64,000 nucleotides of DNA, taken from positions 1 through 64,000 of the forward strand of contig CACHLB010000002.1 of assembly GCA_902580505.1 (NCBI GenBank), in the 5' to 3' direction. This DNA comes from an uncultured Pelagibacteraceae bacterium (lineage in GTDB: Bacteria > Pseudomonadota > Alphaproteobacteria > Pelagibacterales > Pelagibacteraceae). The notes below the pieces were generated by a model. It saw only the letters and a list, made by a program, of their open reading frames with translations, was not told the origin of the DNA and did no database searches. Position numbers and translations under genes: made by a program. Positions 52,316-60,992 of this stretch are shown here, piece after piece (position 1 is the stretch's first letter; every line of letters begins with the position of its first letter).

Positions 52316-52879
52316 ATGTTTAAATTCCTTTTATTAATATTTTTATTAATATTGCCAACAAAACTTAGTTCAGAAATAAATAATGAGTACTATGATAACA
52401 ATTATTTTCATATTGGAAAAATGAACTCTTACAATAGTGAGTTCACTCTATATTTTAAAACACGGAAGAAAGCTATTTTAGCAAAGGGAGAATTTTCTAA
52501 TTATATTAATGATTTTCCACAGGATTTATACTTATATGATAAAAATTTAAATAAAGATTACCCTCTGATTTCATATGACTGGTTTCCAAAAAAAGTTAAA
52601 AAAATATCAAAAAAATATAATTACCCACTTTTCCCAGAGGATTTTGCTTACTATTTATTAAATGACAACAACACTTTAATTTTGATAAGTGCAAAAAAAA
52701 ATTTTTATGAAAATTTAAAATATGACATAAAAAATAATAAGCTAGAAATTGCTAATACCTCTGGCAAATTAAATTTTATAATCTCTTCTTATGCTGAAAA
52801 CTGTGGTTATAAATCTCTAAAAAATAATTTTGAGTGCAAAATTTATAAACCTTTAATTTCTAAAAATTTGCTTAATTAA
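52316..52879 (+). CDS. Hypothetical secreted protein
   Basis: I do not recognise this 187-residue protein. It has a signal peptide (MFKFLLLIFLLILPTKLSS), then a Lys/Asn/Tyr-rich chain with beta-strand-like stretches (EFTLYFKTRKKAILAKGEF, DLYLYDKNLNKDYPLISYDW) and two Cys near the end (NCGYKS and FECKIYK) that could form a disulfide. Its stop overlaps the convergent ftsY stop by eight bases. A 48-base gap precedes it. Confidence 0.6.
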   Translation: MFKFLLLIFLLILPTKLSSEINNEYYDNNYFHIGKMNSYNSEFTLYFKTRKKAILAKGEFSNYINDFPQDLYLYDKNLNKDYPLISYDWFPKKVKKISKKYNYPLFPEDFAYYLLNDNNTLILISAKKNFYENLKYDIKNNKLEIANTSGKLNFIISSYAENCGYKSLKNNFECKIYKPLISKNLLN

Positions 52880-53789
52880 TTTGGGTAAAAGCACTTGCAA
52901 ACTTCTCAGCTTCAAATATTTGTAAGTCATCCTCTTTTTCTCCAAGTCCGAGACCAACAATAGGTACTTTATATTTCTTTGAAATCGCAATCAATATTCC
53001 ACCTTTTGCAGTTCCATCAAGTTTTGTCATTATGATGCCTGTGATTGGAAGTAATTTATTAAATTCTTCGAGTTGATTAATTATATTTTGTCCCGATGTT
53101 GCATCTAAAACTAAAATAACCTCGTGAGGTGCTGTTTCATCACTTTTTTTAATTACATTTCCTATTTTTTTTAATTCATCCATTAAATTCTTTTTATTTT
53201 GTAATCTTCCTGCCGTGTCTACTATTACTTGATTTATGTTTTGACTTTGAGCTATTTCCATTGCTTTAAAAGCAACTGAAGCTGGATCTGAACCGGGATC
53301 TGATTTTACAATTTTAGCATTAACCCTGTTAGCCCATTCTTCTAATTGATCAATAGCAGCTGCTCTAAATGTATCGCATGCTGAAAAAAGAACTTTATTA
53401 TTATTTTGTATAAATATTTTTCCTAATTTTCCAATAGTAGTTGTCTTACCAACTCCATTAACACCTGAAACTAATATTATATTTGTCTTTTCTTTTTTTA
53501 AAAAAAAATCTTTCTTTTCTAGGGGTTTCATTAGTTCTAAAATATAATTATTAAGTATTTCAAAAACTTCCTTGATTGGATCATTTTTAGGATCAATCTT
53601 TTTTTGAGCAATTATAGATTTTATCTCTGATGCTGCATCTATGCCCACGTCTGAGCCGATCAAGAATTCCTCTATTTTATCAAGAGTTGTATCGTCAATT
53701 TCTTTCTTAACTATTATTTCTTTAAGACCTGATGCTATATTACTTGCACTTTTTTTAAATCCTATTTTAAATTTTTCAAAAATACCCAT
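52872..53789 (-). CDS. ftsY: Signal recognition particle receptor FtsY
   Basis: FtsY docks ribosome-SRP complexes at the membrane. The 305-residue protein holds only the N and G domains, with a short basic amphipathic start (MGIFEKFKIGFKKSASNIASG) and no long acidic A domain. GTPase motifs are SGVNGVGKTTTIGKL, DTFRAAAIDQL, DTAGR and TKLDGTAKGG. Its start overlaps the dapF stop by one base. Its partner ffh is encoded about 1 kb away on the other strand. Confidence 0.96.
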   Translation of the reverse strand: MGIFEKFKIGFKKSASNIASGLKEIIVKKEIDDTTLDKIEEFLIGSDVGIDAASEIKSIIAQKKIDPKNDPIKEVFEILNNYILELMKPLEKKDFFLKKEKTNIILVSGVNGVGKTTTIGKLGKIFIQNNNKVLFSACDTFRAAAIDQLEEWANRVNAKIVKSDPGSDPASVAFKAMEIAQSQNINQVIVDTAGRLQNKKNLMDELKKIGNVIKKSDETAPHEVILVLDATSGQNIINQLEEFNKLLPITGIIMTKLDGTAKGGILIAISKKYKVPIVGLGLGEKEDDLQIFEAEKFASAFTQIN

Positions 53790-54613
53790 TATATTTTGAT
53801 ATTAATTTTTTCAATTTCAGACACAGGACCTCTCATTTTTATATTTAATTCATTATCAATTTGAATATTTAAAATTCCTGTTGAAAATTCTATTTTTGAA
53901 TTACTATTTTGTAGTTGATTTAAATTAGCTGCGACTGCCGTTGCACACGCCGCAGTCCCGCAAGCTTTTGTTAAACCTGCACCCCTCTCCCAAACTTTAA
54001 TTTTGTAATGTTGTTCACTAATTTTCTGAGCTATTGTGACATTGCATTTTTCAGGAAAAACTTCATGATTTTCTATTAATGGTCCATATTTTTTTAAATT
54101 TATTTTTTCTATATCCTCGCAAAAATATACGACATGAGGGTTTCCAACATTCACTGCAATGCCACCATTCATTTTATTCCCGTCAATATCAATCATACCA
54201 AGTGATAGATTTTTAGTATCAAGATTTTTACTTAAAGGAATTTTGTTCCAATCTAAATTTGGAGTTCCAATTATTGTTTCAACATCTTTATTATTAAGAA
54301 CTTTAGATTTTAATATTTTTGAGGATACCGAAATTTCAATTTCTTTTTTATTTTTTTCAATACTTAGTAAATAAGCAACACATCTAGTTCCATTTCCACA
54401 TGCATCTGAGCGGCTTCCATCCGAGTTAAAAAAAGCAACATCAGCATCAGCTTTTTGACTTTTGTTTATGTAGATCAACTGATCGCACCCTATGAAATCT
54501 CTGTCACAAATTTTTAAGATTTGGTCATTTGATAAGTTTAAACTATTTATTCTCTGATCAATAATAACAAAGTCGTTACCTAATCCGTCCATTTTAAATG
54601 CTTCAAATTCCAT
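53789..54613 (-). CDS. dapF: Diaminopimelate epimerase
   Basis: DapF converts LL- to meso-diaminopimelate for lysine and peptidoglycan. The 274 residues are typical. The two catalytic Cys motifs are SDACGNGTRCVAY and KACGTAACATAVAA; other features are KMDGLGNDFVIID at the N-terminus and GNPHVVYF. It is coupled to ftsY by a one-base overlap. It is divergent from ffh and the RNA leader, with 54 bases to the start of the leader. Confidence 0.97.
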   Translation of the reverse strand: MEFEAFKMDGLGNDFVIIDQRINSLNLSNDQILKICDRDFIGCDQLIYINKSQKADADVAFFNSDGSRSDACGNGTRCVAYLLSIEKNKKEIEISVSSKILKSKVLNNKDVETIIGTPNLDWNKIPLSKNLDTKNLSLGMIDIDGNKMNGGIAVNVGNPHVVYFCEDIEKINLKKYGPLIENHEVFPEKCNVTIAQKISEQHYKIKVWERGAGLTKACGTAACATAVAANLNQLQNSNSKIEFSTGILNIQIDNELNIKMRGPVSEIEKINIKI

Positions 54614-54633
54614 ATAAATAATACTTAACTTAT

Positions 54634-54662
54634 TTATTGACTTTTTGAACCTCTAATATAAT
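54634..54662 (+). promoter_or_regulatory. Promoter-like boxes for the ffh leader RNA
   Basis: TTATTG (54634-54639) and TATAAT (54657-54662) are 17 bases apart. TATAAT would place the transcription start at about 54668-54670, exactly where the first paired helix of the leader RNA begins. A TTGACT at 54637-54642 overlaps but would give a spacer of only 14. Confidence 0.5.
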
Positions 54663-54667
54663 TTACG

Positions 54668-54767
54668 CGCACTTCCGCAAAATACAGCAATTTGCGGTGT
54701 CTTTGGAAACAAAGAGATCGACACCAGTCAGCGAGGGTTCGCCCACTGGTGCGATACTTGCTGTGCG
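54668..54767 (+). ncRNA. Structured leader RNA upstream of ffh (candidate riboswitch or small RNA)
   Basis: About 100 bases, visibly richer in G and C than the surrounding DNA, fold by eye into four helices. P1: 54668-54672 with 54763-54767. P2: 54675-54681 with 54691-54697. P3: 54700-54705 with 54710-54715, closed by a GAAA loop. P4: 54717-54720 with 54752-54755, then 54722-54728 with 54745-54751, capped by GGG-TTCG-CCC (54735-54744). The P2 loop CAGCAA (54685-54690) is exactly complementary to TTGCTG (54758-54763), a pseudoknot next to P1. P1 ends six bases before the ffh ATG, where a ribosome binding site would lie. I see no SRP-RNA GGAA/AGCAG apical domain. Confidence 0.65.
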
Positions 54768-54772
54768 AAATT

Positions 54773-56131
54773 ATGTTTGAAAATTTAACTAATAAATTTG
54801 AAGAAATTTTTTCTTCATTAAAAAAAGCCCCCTCTCTTGATGAAAAGCAAGTTGACGAGGGTTTAAAAGGAATAAGGTTGGCTTTATTAGAAGCCGATGT
54901 TTCTTTAGACGTAGTTAAGGAGTTTATTGGTAGAGTTAAACCTAAGGCGCTTGGTCAGGAAATTATAAGATCAACTTCTCCCGGGGATATGGTTGTAAAA
55001 ATCGTTTATGACGAAATAGTATCTTTTTTAGGTGATAAGAATTCTGAAATCTCCCTTAATGCTGTCCCTCCAGTTCCAATCATGTTAGTTGGGTTGCAAG
55101 GTTCAGGAAAAACTACAACAACTTCAAAATTAGCTAAATTTTTAGAAAAAAATAATAAGAAAAAAGTTATGATGGCTAGTTTGGACGTTTACAGACCTGC
55201 CGCACAAGAGCAATTGAGACTTTTGGGTGAACAAAATAATATTGAAACTTTGCCAATTATAGAAGGTCAGCTTCCTGCTGATATTTGTAGAAGAGCTTTA
55301 AGTGCTGCAAATTTAAATGGTTGTGAAGTAGTTTTATTTGATACTGCTGGAAGAACACAAATTGATTTTCAAATGATGAATGAAATCAAACAAATTGAAA
55401 CTATTATTAATCCTGCAGAAACTATACTGGTAGCAGATTCTCTAACAGGTCAAGTTGCTGCTAATGTAGCAAAGGAATTTAAAAATACAGTAAATTTGAG
55501 CGGCATTATACTTACAAGAGCAGATGGAGATGGAAGAGGTGGAGCTGCATTGAGTATGAAATATGTTGCTGAGGTCCCCATAAAGTTTCTTGGTGTTGGA
55601 GAAAAAATTGAGAATTTTGAAGTTTTCCATCCTGATCGAATTGCAAATAGAATTTTGGGAATGGGAGATATCGTTTCCTTAGTTGAAAAAGCTTCAGAAG
55701 ATTTAGATCAAGAAAATTTAAAGAAAACAGAAGAGAAACTTAAAAAAGGTCAATTCTCGATGGAAGATTATCTTTCTCAATTACGTCAAATGAAAAAGAT
55801 GGGTGGAATAGAAGGCATAATGTCATTTCTCCCTGGAGTTTCAAAAATTAAATCACAAATGGACCAATCAGGAATAGATGAAAAAATTATAACTCAAAAT
55901 GAAGCTGTTATTTTATCAATGACAAAGCAAGAAAGAGAAAATCCTAAAATTATAAATGGATCAAGAAAAAAAAGAATTGCTAATGGCTCAGGTACAGACA
56001 TTGCCACTATCAATAAGTTGTTAAAACAATTTAAGATGATGTCAGAAATGATGAAAAAAATGTCTAAAGGAAACATGAAAGGAATGGCGGATAAAGGGAT
56101 CCCGCCTGAACTATTTAATCAATTAAAATAA
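54773..56131 (+). CDS. ffh: Signal recognition particle protein Ffh (SRP54)
   Basis: Ffh binds signal sequences and 4.5S RNA and delivers ribosomes to FtsY. The 452-residue protein starts with the standard MFENLTNKFEEIF; a longer frame from TTG 54692 runs through the RNA structure and was rejected. The NG domain has GLQGSGKTTTTSKLAKFL, DVYRPAAQEQL, DTAGR and TRADGDGRGGAA; the Met-rich M domain is residues about 300-452 (SMEDYLSQLRQMKKMGG, MMSEMMKKMSKGNMKGM). No ribosome binding site is seen before the ATG, and the structured RNA occupies that place. Confidence 0.97.
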   Translation: MFENLTNKFEEIFSSLKKAPSLDEKQVDEGLKGIRLALLEADVSLDVVKEFIGRVKPKALGQEIIRSTSPGDMVVKIVYDEIVSFLGDKNSEISLNAVPPVPIMLVGLQGSGKTTTTSKLAKFLEKNNKKKVMMASLDVYRPAAQEQLRLLGEQNNIETLPIIEGQLPADICRRALSAANLNGCEVVLFDTAGRTQIDFQMMNEIKQIETIINPAETILVADSLTGQVAANVAKEFKNTVNLSGIILTRADGDGRGGAALSMKYVAEVPIKFLGVGEKIENFEVFHPDRIANRILGMGDIVSLVEKASEDLDQENLKKTEEKLKKGQFSMEDYLSQLRQMKKMGGIEGIMSFLPGVSKIKSQMDQSGIDEKIITQNEAVILSMTKQERENPKIINGSRKKRIANGSGTDIATINKLLKQFKMMSEMMKKMSKGNMKGMADKGIPPELFNQLK

Positions 56132-56145
56132 AGGAGATATAAGTA

Positions 56146-56562
56146 ATGTTAAAAATGAGACTATCAATGGGAGGTACTAAAAAAAGGCCAGTATATAAAA
56201 TTGTTGTGGCTGATAGTAGATTTCCAAGAGACGGAAGGTTTATAGAAAAATTAGGTTTTTATAATCCGTTATTACCGAAGGATAAAAAGGAAAGAATTGG
56301 CTTAGATTCTGAGCGAATTAAATATTGGTTAGGTCAAGGAGCTCAGCCAACAACAAGAGTTGCAAGGTTATTGGGAGAAAACGATATAATGCCAATGCCT
56401 GAAAAAGGAAACAATCCTCAAAAAGCAATTCCTAAAAAAGATAGAAAAAAAGCTGACGAAGGTGGAGAAGCGAAACCAGAAGGAGATGCATCTAAACCAG
56501 CAGAAGCACCTAAGGAAGAAGCTAAGCCAGCAGAAGCACCTAAGGGAGAAGAAAAAAAATAA
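56146..56562 (+). CDS. rpsP: 30S ribosomal protein S16 with C-terminal extension
   Basis: The S16 core (1-85) is clear: [39 protein letters not shown] and [17 protein letters not shown]. Residues about 90-138 form a disordered Lys/Glu/Ala/Pro tail with a repeated KPAEAPK unit, making the protein about 50 residues longer than the usual 80 to 90. An AAGGAG ribosome binding site lies eight bases before the ATG, and its last base overlaps trmD. Confidence 0.96.
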   Translation: MLKMRLSMGGTKKRPVYKIVVADSRFPRDGRFIEKLGFYNPLLPKDKKERIGLDSERIKYWLGQGAQPTTRVARLLGENDIMPMPEKGNNPQKAIPKKDRKKADEGGEAKPEGDASKPAEAPKEEAKPAEAPKGEEKK

Positions 56563-57257
56563 TGTTAGAAGCTCGTATATTCACACTCTATCCAGATTTT
56601 TTTCCAGGTTATTTAGGTCAAGGTATTTTTGGTAAAGCACTATCAGAGAATAAATGGAAAATAGATACTGTGGATATAAGAGAGTATGCATTTGATAAAC
56701 ATAAAACTGTTGATGACACTCCCTATGGAGGAGGCGAAGGTATGTTAATGAAAGCAGATGTATTAGCAAAATCAATAGATAAGAATGTTAAAGATGGCGA
56801 AAAGATTATTTATCTAAGTCCGAAGGGTAAGTTGTTCAATCATCAATTAGCAAAACAACTATCTCAAGAAAAATCAATAAATATAATTTGTGGACACTTT
56901 GAAGGAGTTGATGAAAGATTATTAAAAACAAGAAATATTGAGGAAGTAAGTATAGGAGACTTTGTTTTATCTGGAGGTGAAGGAGCTTCATTTGTAATTC
57001 TTGATGCAATTTTAAGATTTATTCCTGGTATTCTTGGCAATACAAATTCAGCTAAAGAAGAAAGTTTTGAAAACGGACTTTTAGAGTATCCTCAATATAC
57101 AAAACCTCAAATATGGGAGGAAAAAAGTGTTCCAGATGTGCTATTATCAGGCGATCACGCCAAAATTAAAGACTGGCGTTTATCTCAATCTGAGGCTATA
57201 ACACGCGACCGAAGACCAGATTTGTGGCAATTATATAAAAAGACTAAAGAGAATTAA
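56562..57257 (+). CDS. trmD: tRNA (guanine37-N1)-methyltransferase TrmD
   Basis: TrmD methylates G37 of tRNAs reading CUN, CCN and CGG to prevent frameshifting. The 231 residues contain the trefoil-knot signatures [36 protein letters not shown] and [13 protein letters not shown], plus the C-terminal LPRPD-like RDRRPDLW. In most bacteria rimM lies between rpsP and trmD; here trmD starts on the last base of the rpsP stop, so rimM is absent from this locus. rplS follows after one base. Confidence 0.96.
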   Translation: MLEARIFTLYPDFFPGYLGQGIFGKALSENKWKIDTVDIREYAFDKHKTVDDTPYGGGEGMLMKADVLAKSIDKNVKDGEKIIYLSPKGKLFNHQLAKQLSQEKSINIICGHFEGVDERLLKTRNIEEVSIGDFVLSGGEGASFVILDAILRFIPGILGNTNSAKEESFENGLLEYPQYTKPQIWEEKSVPDVLLSGDHAKIKDWRLSQSEAITRDRRPDLWQLYKKTKEN

Positions 57258-57258
57258 A

Positions 57259-57840
57259 ATGAAGACAATTGAAGAAATTAATCAATCTAAAGTAAAAAAA
57301 ATTATTTCTGAGAGAAAGCATCCAGAATTTTTCCCAGGGGACATTGTTAAAGTTGGAGTTAGAATAACTGAAGGAAAAAGAGATCGTATTCAATATTTTG
57401 AAGGTGTGTGTATTGCAAAAAAAAATAGAGATATTAATTCTTCTTTTACTGTAAGAAAAATTTCTTTTGGTGAGGGTGTGGAAAGAACATTTGCTTTATA
57501 TAGTCCGATTGTAGATACAATTAAAGTTGTAAGGTCAGGAAAAGTTAGAAGAGCCAAGCTATATTATTTGAGAGATAGAACAGGTAAATCTGCAAGAATT
57601 GCCGAAAAAATTAAAAAGAAAATAGGTATAGATGTTGAAACTAAGATTCACGAAGTAACAGAAGAAAATGTTATGCCTGAAACAGAACAAAAAACAGCAG
57701 ATAGCCAACAAGATTCCAATAAAGATGCTCCAAAAGTAGAAGCAAAAAAACAAGAAGAAAAAAAAGAAGGTAAAGAAGAAATCCCATCAGTAGAAAAAAA
57801 AACTGATGAAAAAAAAGAAAATCCTGAAGTAAAAAAATAA
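57259..57840 (+). CDS. rplS: 50S ribosomal protein L19 with C-terminal extension
   Basis: The L19 core (1-115) is recognisable: [56 protein letters not shown] and [18 protein letters not shown]. Residues about 130-193 are a highly charged, disordered Lys/Glu tail. L19 usually has about 115 to 125 residues, so the tail adds about 65. It sits in the rpsP-trmD-rplS run and leuC follows eight bases after its stop. Confidence 0.95.
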   Translation: MKTIEEINQSKVKKIISERKHPEFFPGDIVKVGVRITEGKRDRIQYFEGVCIAKKNRDINSSFTVRKISFGEGVERTFALYSPIVDTIKVVRSGKVRRAKLYYLRDRTGKSARIAEKIKKKIGIDVETKIHEVTEENVMPETEQKTADSQQDSNKDAPKVEAKKQEEKKEGKEEIPSVEKKTDEKKENPEVKK

Positions 57841-57848
57841 TTTTTACA

Positions 57849-59252
57849 ATGCCTCAAACTATATATGATAAAATATGGAATGATCATCTTGTTCATCAAC
57901 AAGAGGATGGGACTTCACTTTTATTTGTTGATAGACATTTAATTCATGAAGTTACTAGTCCACAAGCATTTGAAGGTTTAAGAAACTCTAATAGAAAAGT
58001 TAGACAACCTTCCTTAACTTTAGCAGTAGCAGATCATAATGTTCCAACAACGGATAGATCAGTGCCTATTACTGACGAAGATTCAAAAATACAAATTGAG
58101 ACACTAGAAAAAAACTGTGCAGAATTTGGAATAAATCTTTTTGGAATGAATGATAAAAGACAAGGAATAGTGCATATTATTGGTCCAGAACAAGGATTCA
58201 CACAACCTGGAACTATTATCGTTTGTGGTGATAGTCACACAGCTACTCACGGAGCATTCGGTGCATTAGCATTTGGAATTGGAACTTCAGAAGTAGAGCA
58301 TGTATTGGCAACACAGACTTTAGTTCAAAAAAAATCAAAAAATTTTAGAATAAACGTTAATGGTTCTCTTCCTGTTGGAGTAACATCAAAGGATGTAATA
58401 TTACAAATAATTGGAAAAATTGGTACAGCTGGCGGCACTGGTTATGTAATTGAATATGCTGGAAAATTAATTTCTAATTTAAGTGTCGAACAAAGAATGA
58501 CGATTTGCAATATGACAATTGAAGGTGGAGCAAGGGCTGGATTAATAGAGCCAGATGAAAAAGTTTTTAATTATTTAAAAGGTAAACCAATGTCTCCAAA
58601 GAATTCAAATTGGGACAAAGCATTAGAATATTGGAGTAAATTAAAGTCTGATGGTGATGCAGTATTTGACAAAGAAATCAGTCTTGAGGGCAAAGATATT
58701 AAACCAATGGTAACTTGGGGAACTTCACCTCAGGATGTAGTAGATATTGATGGAATTGTTCCTGATCCTGAAAATGAGCTAAACGAAGACAGAAAAAATT
58801 CTATTAATAGATCATTAAAATATATGGGTTTAAAGCCGAAAACTAAAATAAAAGATATTAGAATTGATAAAGTTTTTATTGGAAGTTGCACAAATGGAAG
58901 AATCGAAGATCTAAGAGAAGCTGCGAAAATCTTAAAAGATAAAAAAATTGCTTCTCATGTAAATGCAATGATAGTTCCTGGTTCAGGATTAGTAAAACAA
59001 CAAGCAGAGCAAGAAGGTTTAGATGTAATATTTAAAAATTCTGGATTTGAATGGCGTGAGCCAGGTTGTTCAATGTGTTTAGCTATGAATGCAGATAAGT
59101 TGAAGCCAGAAGAAAGATGTGCATCAACATCAAATAGAAATTTCGAAGGAAGACAAGGACGAGGTGGAAGAACACATTTAGTTAGCCCAGCTATGGCTGC
59201 TGCAGCTGCTATATCTGGAAATTTAGATGACGTTAGAAAATACAATAGTTAA
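57849..59252 (+). CDS. leuC: 3-isopropylmalate dehydratase large subunit
   Basis: LeuC with LeuD isomerises 2-isopropylmalate to 3-isopropylmalate in leucine synthesis. The 467-residue aconitase-family protein has the [4Fe-4S] ligands in [12 protein letters not shown] and [12 protein letters not shown] and the motifs [13 protein letters not shown] and [12 protein letters not shown]. leuD begins immediately after its stop and the start is eight bases after rplS. Confidence 0.97.
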   Translation: MPQTIYDKIWNDHLVHQQEDGTSLLFVDRHLIHEVTSPQAFEGLRNSNRKVRQPSLTLAVADHNVPTTDRSVPITDEDSKIQIETLEKNCAEFGINLFGMNDKRQGIVHIIGPEQGFTQPGTIIVCGDSHTATHGAFGALAFGIGTSEVEHVLATQTLVQKKSKNFRINVNGSLPVGVTSKDVILQIIGKIGTAGGTGYVIEYAGKLISNLSVEQRMTICNMTIEGGARAGLIEPDEKVFNYLKGKPMSPKNSNWDKALEYWSKLKSDGDAVFDKEISLEGKDIKPMVTWGTSPQDVVDIDGIVPDPENELNEDRKNSINRSLKYMGLKPKTKIKDIRIDKVFIGSCTNGRIEDLREAAKILKDKKIASHVNAMIVPGSGLVKQQAEQEGLDVIFKNSGFEWREPGCSMCLAMNADKLKPEERCASTSNRNFEGRQGRGGRTHLVSPAMAAAAAISGNLDDVRKYNS

Positions 59253-59858
59253 ATGAACAAATTCTCAACATTAAAAAGTATTCCTGCATATTTACCAATT
59301 GTAAATATTGATACAGATATGATTATTCCAAAGCAATTTTTAAAAACAATAAAAAGAACAGGACTTGGAAAAAATTTATTTTATGAAATGAGATATGACG
59401 AAAAAGGTAAAGTAGTAGATGACTTTATCTTAAATAAATCCCCATATAATAATTCTAAGATACTAATTGCAGGGAATAATTTTGGATGTGGATCATCTAG
59501 AGAACATGCGCCATGGGCACTTTTAGACTTTGGTATCACTTGCGTTATAAGCACTAGTTACGCAGATATATTTTATAATAATTGTTTTAAAAATGGAATA
59601 TTGCCTATTAAAGTTAATGATGAACAGATAAAAGAACTTTCTGAATATTCTAAGAGACAAGAAGAAATTGCAATAAATTTACCAGATCAAAAAATAATTT
59701 TTGGAAATAAAGAAATCAAATTTGAATTAGATGAATTTAAAAAAAAATGTTTAATTGAGGGACTAGATGATATTGCACTGTCTTTGGAAAAGTCTAATAA
59801 AATAATTTCATTTGAAGAAAAATTAAAATCCGCAAAGCCTTGGATATTTAATGATTAA
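59253..59858 (+). CDS. leuD: 3-isopropylmalate dehydratase small subunit
   Basis: The 201-residue swivelling domain that completes the LeuCD isomerase active site. Characteristic segments are [31 protein letters not shown] and [17 protein letters not shown]. It starts the base after the leuC stop and its end overlaps leuB by eight bases, giving a compact leuCDB order. Confidence 0.97.
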   Translation: MNKFSTLKSIPAYLPIVNIDTDMIIPKQFLKTIKRTGLGKNLFYEMRYDEKGKVVDDFILNKSPYNNSKILIAGNNFGCGSSREHAPWALLDFGITCVISTSYADIFYNNCFKNGILPIKVNDEQIKELSEYSKRQEEIAINLPDQKIIFGNKEIKFELDEFKKKCLIEGLDDIALSLEKSNKIISFEEKLKSAKPWIFND

Positions 59859-60960
59859 AGTCAAAAAAAGAAAATTCTTATTATTACCAGGTGATGGTAT
59901 TGGTCCCGAGGTTATTGGCGAAGTTAAAAAAATTATAACTTGGTTTAATGTAAATAAATCTCTCGATTTTGATATGGAAGAAGCTTTAGTTGGTGGAGCA
60001 TCTTACGACAAGCACGGAACACCGATTACAGATGAAGTATTTTATAAATCATTAGAATGTGAAGCAGTCATTTTAGGAGCTGTGGGTGGACCAAAATATG
60101 ATAATTTAGATTTTTCCAAAAGACCTGAGAGAGCTCTTCTTAAGCTAAGAAAAGAATTAAAATTATTTGCAAATTTGAGGCCTGCAATTTGTTTTAAACA
60201 ATTAGTTGAGGCATCTACGCTAAAACCTGAAATCGTATCAGGTCTAGACATAATGATTGTTAGAGAATTGACAGGTGGTATTTATTTTGGTGAGCCGAGA
60301 GGTATCAAGCCAATTGATAATGGTGAACGTAAAGGAATAAACACTCATACTTATACCTCATCAGAAATTAAAAGAGTTGCTAGAGTTGCATTTGATTTAG
60401 CAAAGAAGAGAAACAATAAAGTTACTTCCTGTGAAAAATCGAATGTTATGGAAGCAGGTCAATTATGGAAAGATGAAGTTCAAAATCTTCACGATAAAGA
60501 ATTTAAAGATGTTGAGTTAAATCATATGCTTGCAGATAATTGTGCAATGCAACTTTTGAGAAATCCAAAGCAATTTGATGTAATTGTGACAGATAATTTG
60601 TTTGGTGATATGTTGTCAGATGAAGCATCTATGCTGACGGGATCTTTAGGTTTATTACCTTCAGCTTCTCTAGGTGCAAAAAATAAAGATGGTGAAATGA
60701 GAGCAATGTATGAGCCTGTTCATGGATCCGCTCCAGATATTGCTGGAAAAGGGATAGCAAATCCAATTGCAACTATCTTGAGTTTTGCAATGGCTTTGAG
60801 GTACTCTCTTGACTTAGATAAAGAAGCTGATGACTTAGAAAAAGCCGTGCAAAATGTACTAGATGATGGGCTAAGAACTAAAGATATTATGTCAAAAGGA
60901 ACAAAAGAAACTTCAACTTCTGGTATGGGAGATGCGATTATTGCATATTTGCAAAAATAA
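59851..60960 (+). CDS. leuB: 3-isopropylmalate dehydrogenase
   Basis: LeuB oxidatively decarboxylates 3-isopropylmalate to 2-oxoisocaproate with NAD. The 369 residues show [11 protein letters not shown], the substrate-binding [36 protein letters not shown], the metal-binding [20 protein letters not shown] and the NAD-binding [18 protein letters not shown]. It ends the leucine gene run; the acyl-CoA dehydrogenase follows after 32 bases. Confidence 0.97.
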   Translation: MIKVKKRKFLLLPGDGIGPEVIGEVKKIITWFNVNKSLDFDMEEALVGGASYDKHGTPITDEVFYKSLECEAVILGAVGGPKYDNLDFSKRPERALLKLRKELKLFANLRPAICFKQLVEASTLKPEIVSGLDIMIVRELTGGIYFGEPRGIKPIDNGERKGINTHTYTSSEIKRVARVAFDLAKKRNNKVTSCEKSNVMEAGQLWKDEVQNLHDKEFKDVELNHMLADNCAMQLLRNPKQFDVIVTDNLFGDMLSDEASMLTGSLGLLPSASLGAKNKDGEMRAMYEPVHGSAPDIAGKGIANPIATILSFAMALRYSLDLDKEADDLEKAVQNVLDDGLRTKDIMSKGTKETSTSGMGDAIIAYLQK

Positions 60961-60992
60961 AAAAATTAACTTAATTTGATACTATTAAATTT

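Noticed and set aside
54668-54767. Reading the ffh leader as the SRP 4.5S RNA
   Set aside because: I looked on both strands for the conserved apical domain with GGAA tetraloop and the CAGG/AGCAG sides and did not find it; position next to ffh alone is not enough. A covariance search would decide.
54692-54772. In-frame extension of ffh from a TTG at 54692
   Set aside because: The added residues are not Ffh-like and run through the paired RNA region; the family starts MFENLT at 54773.
57648-57902. A reverse frame rich in Phe/Ser opposite the L19 tail and leuC start
   Set aside because: Its composition mirrors the Lys/Glu codons of the L19 tail; no independent coding sign.
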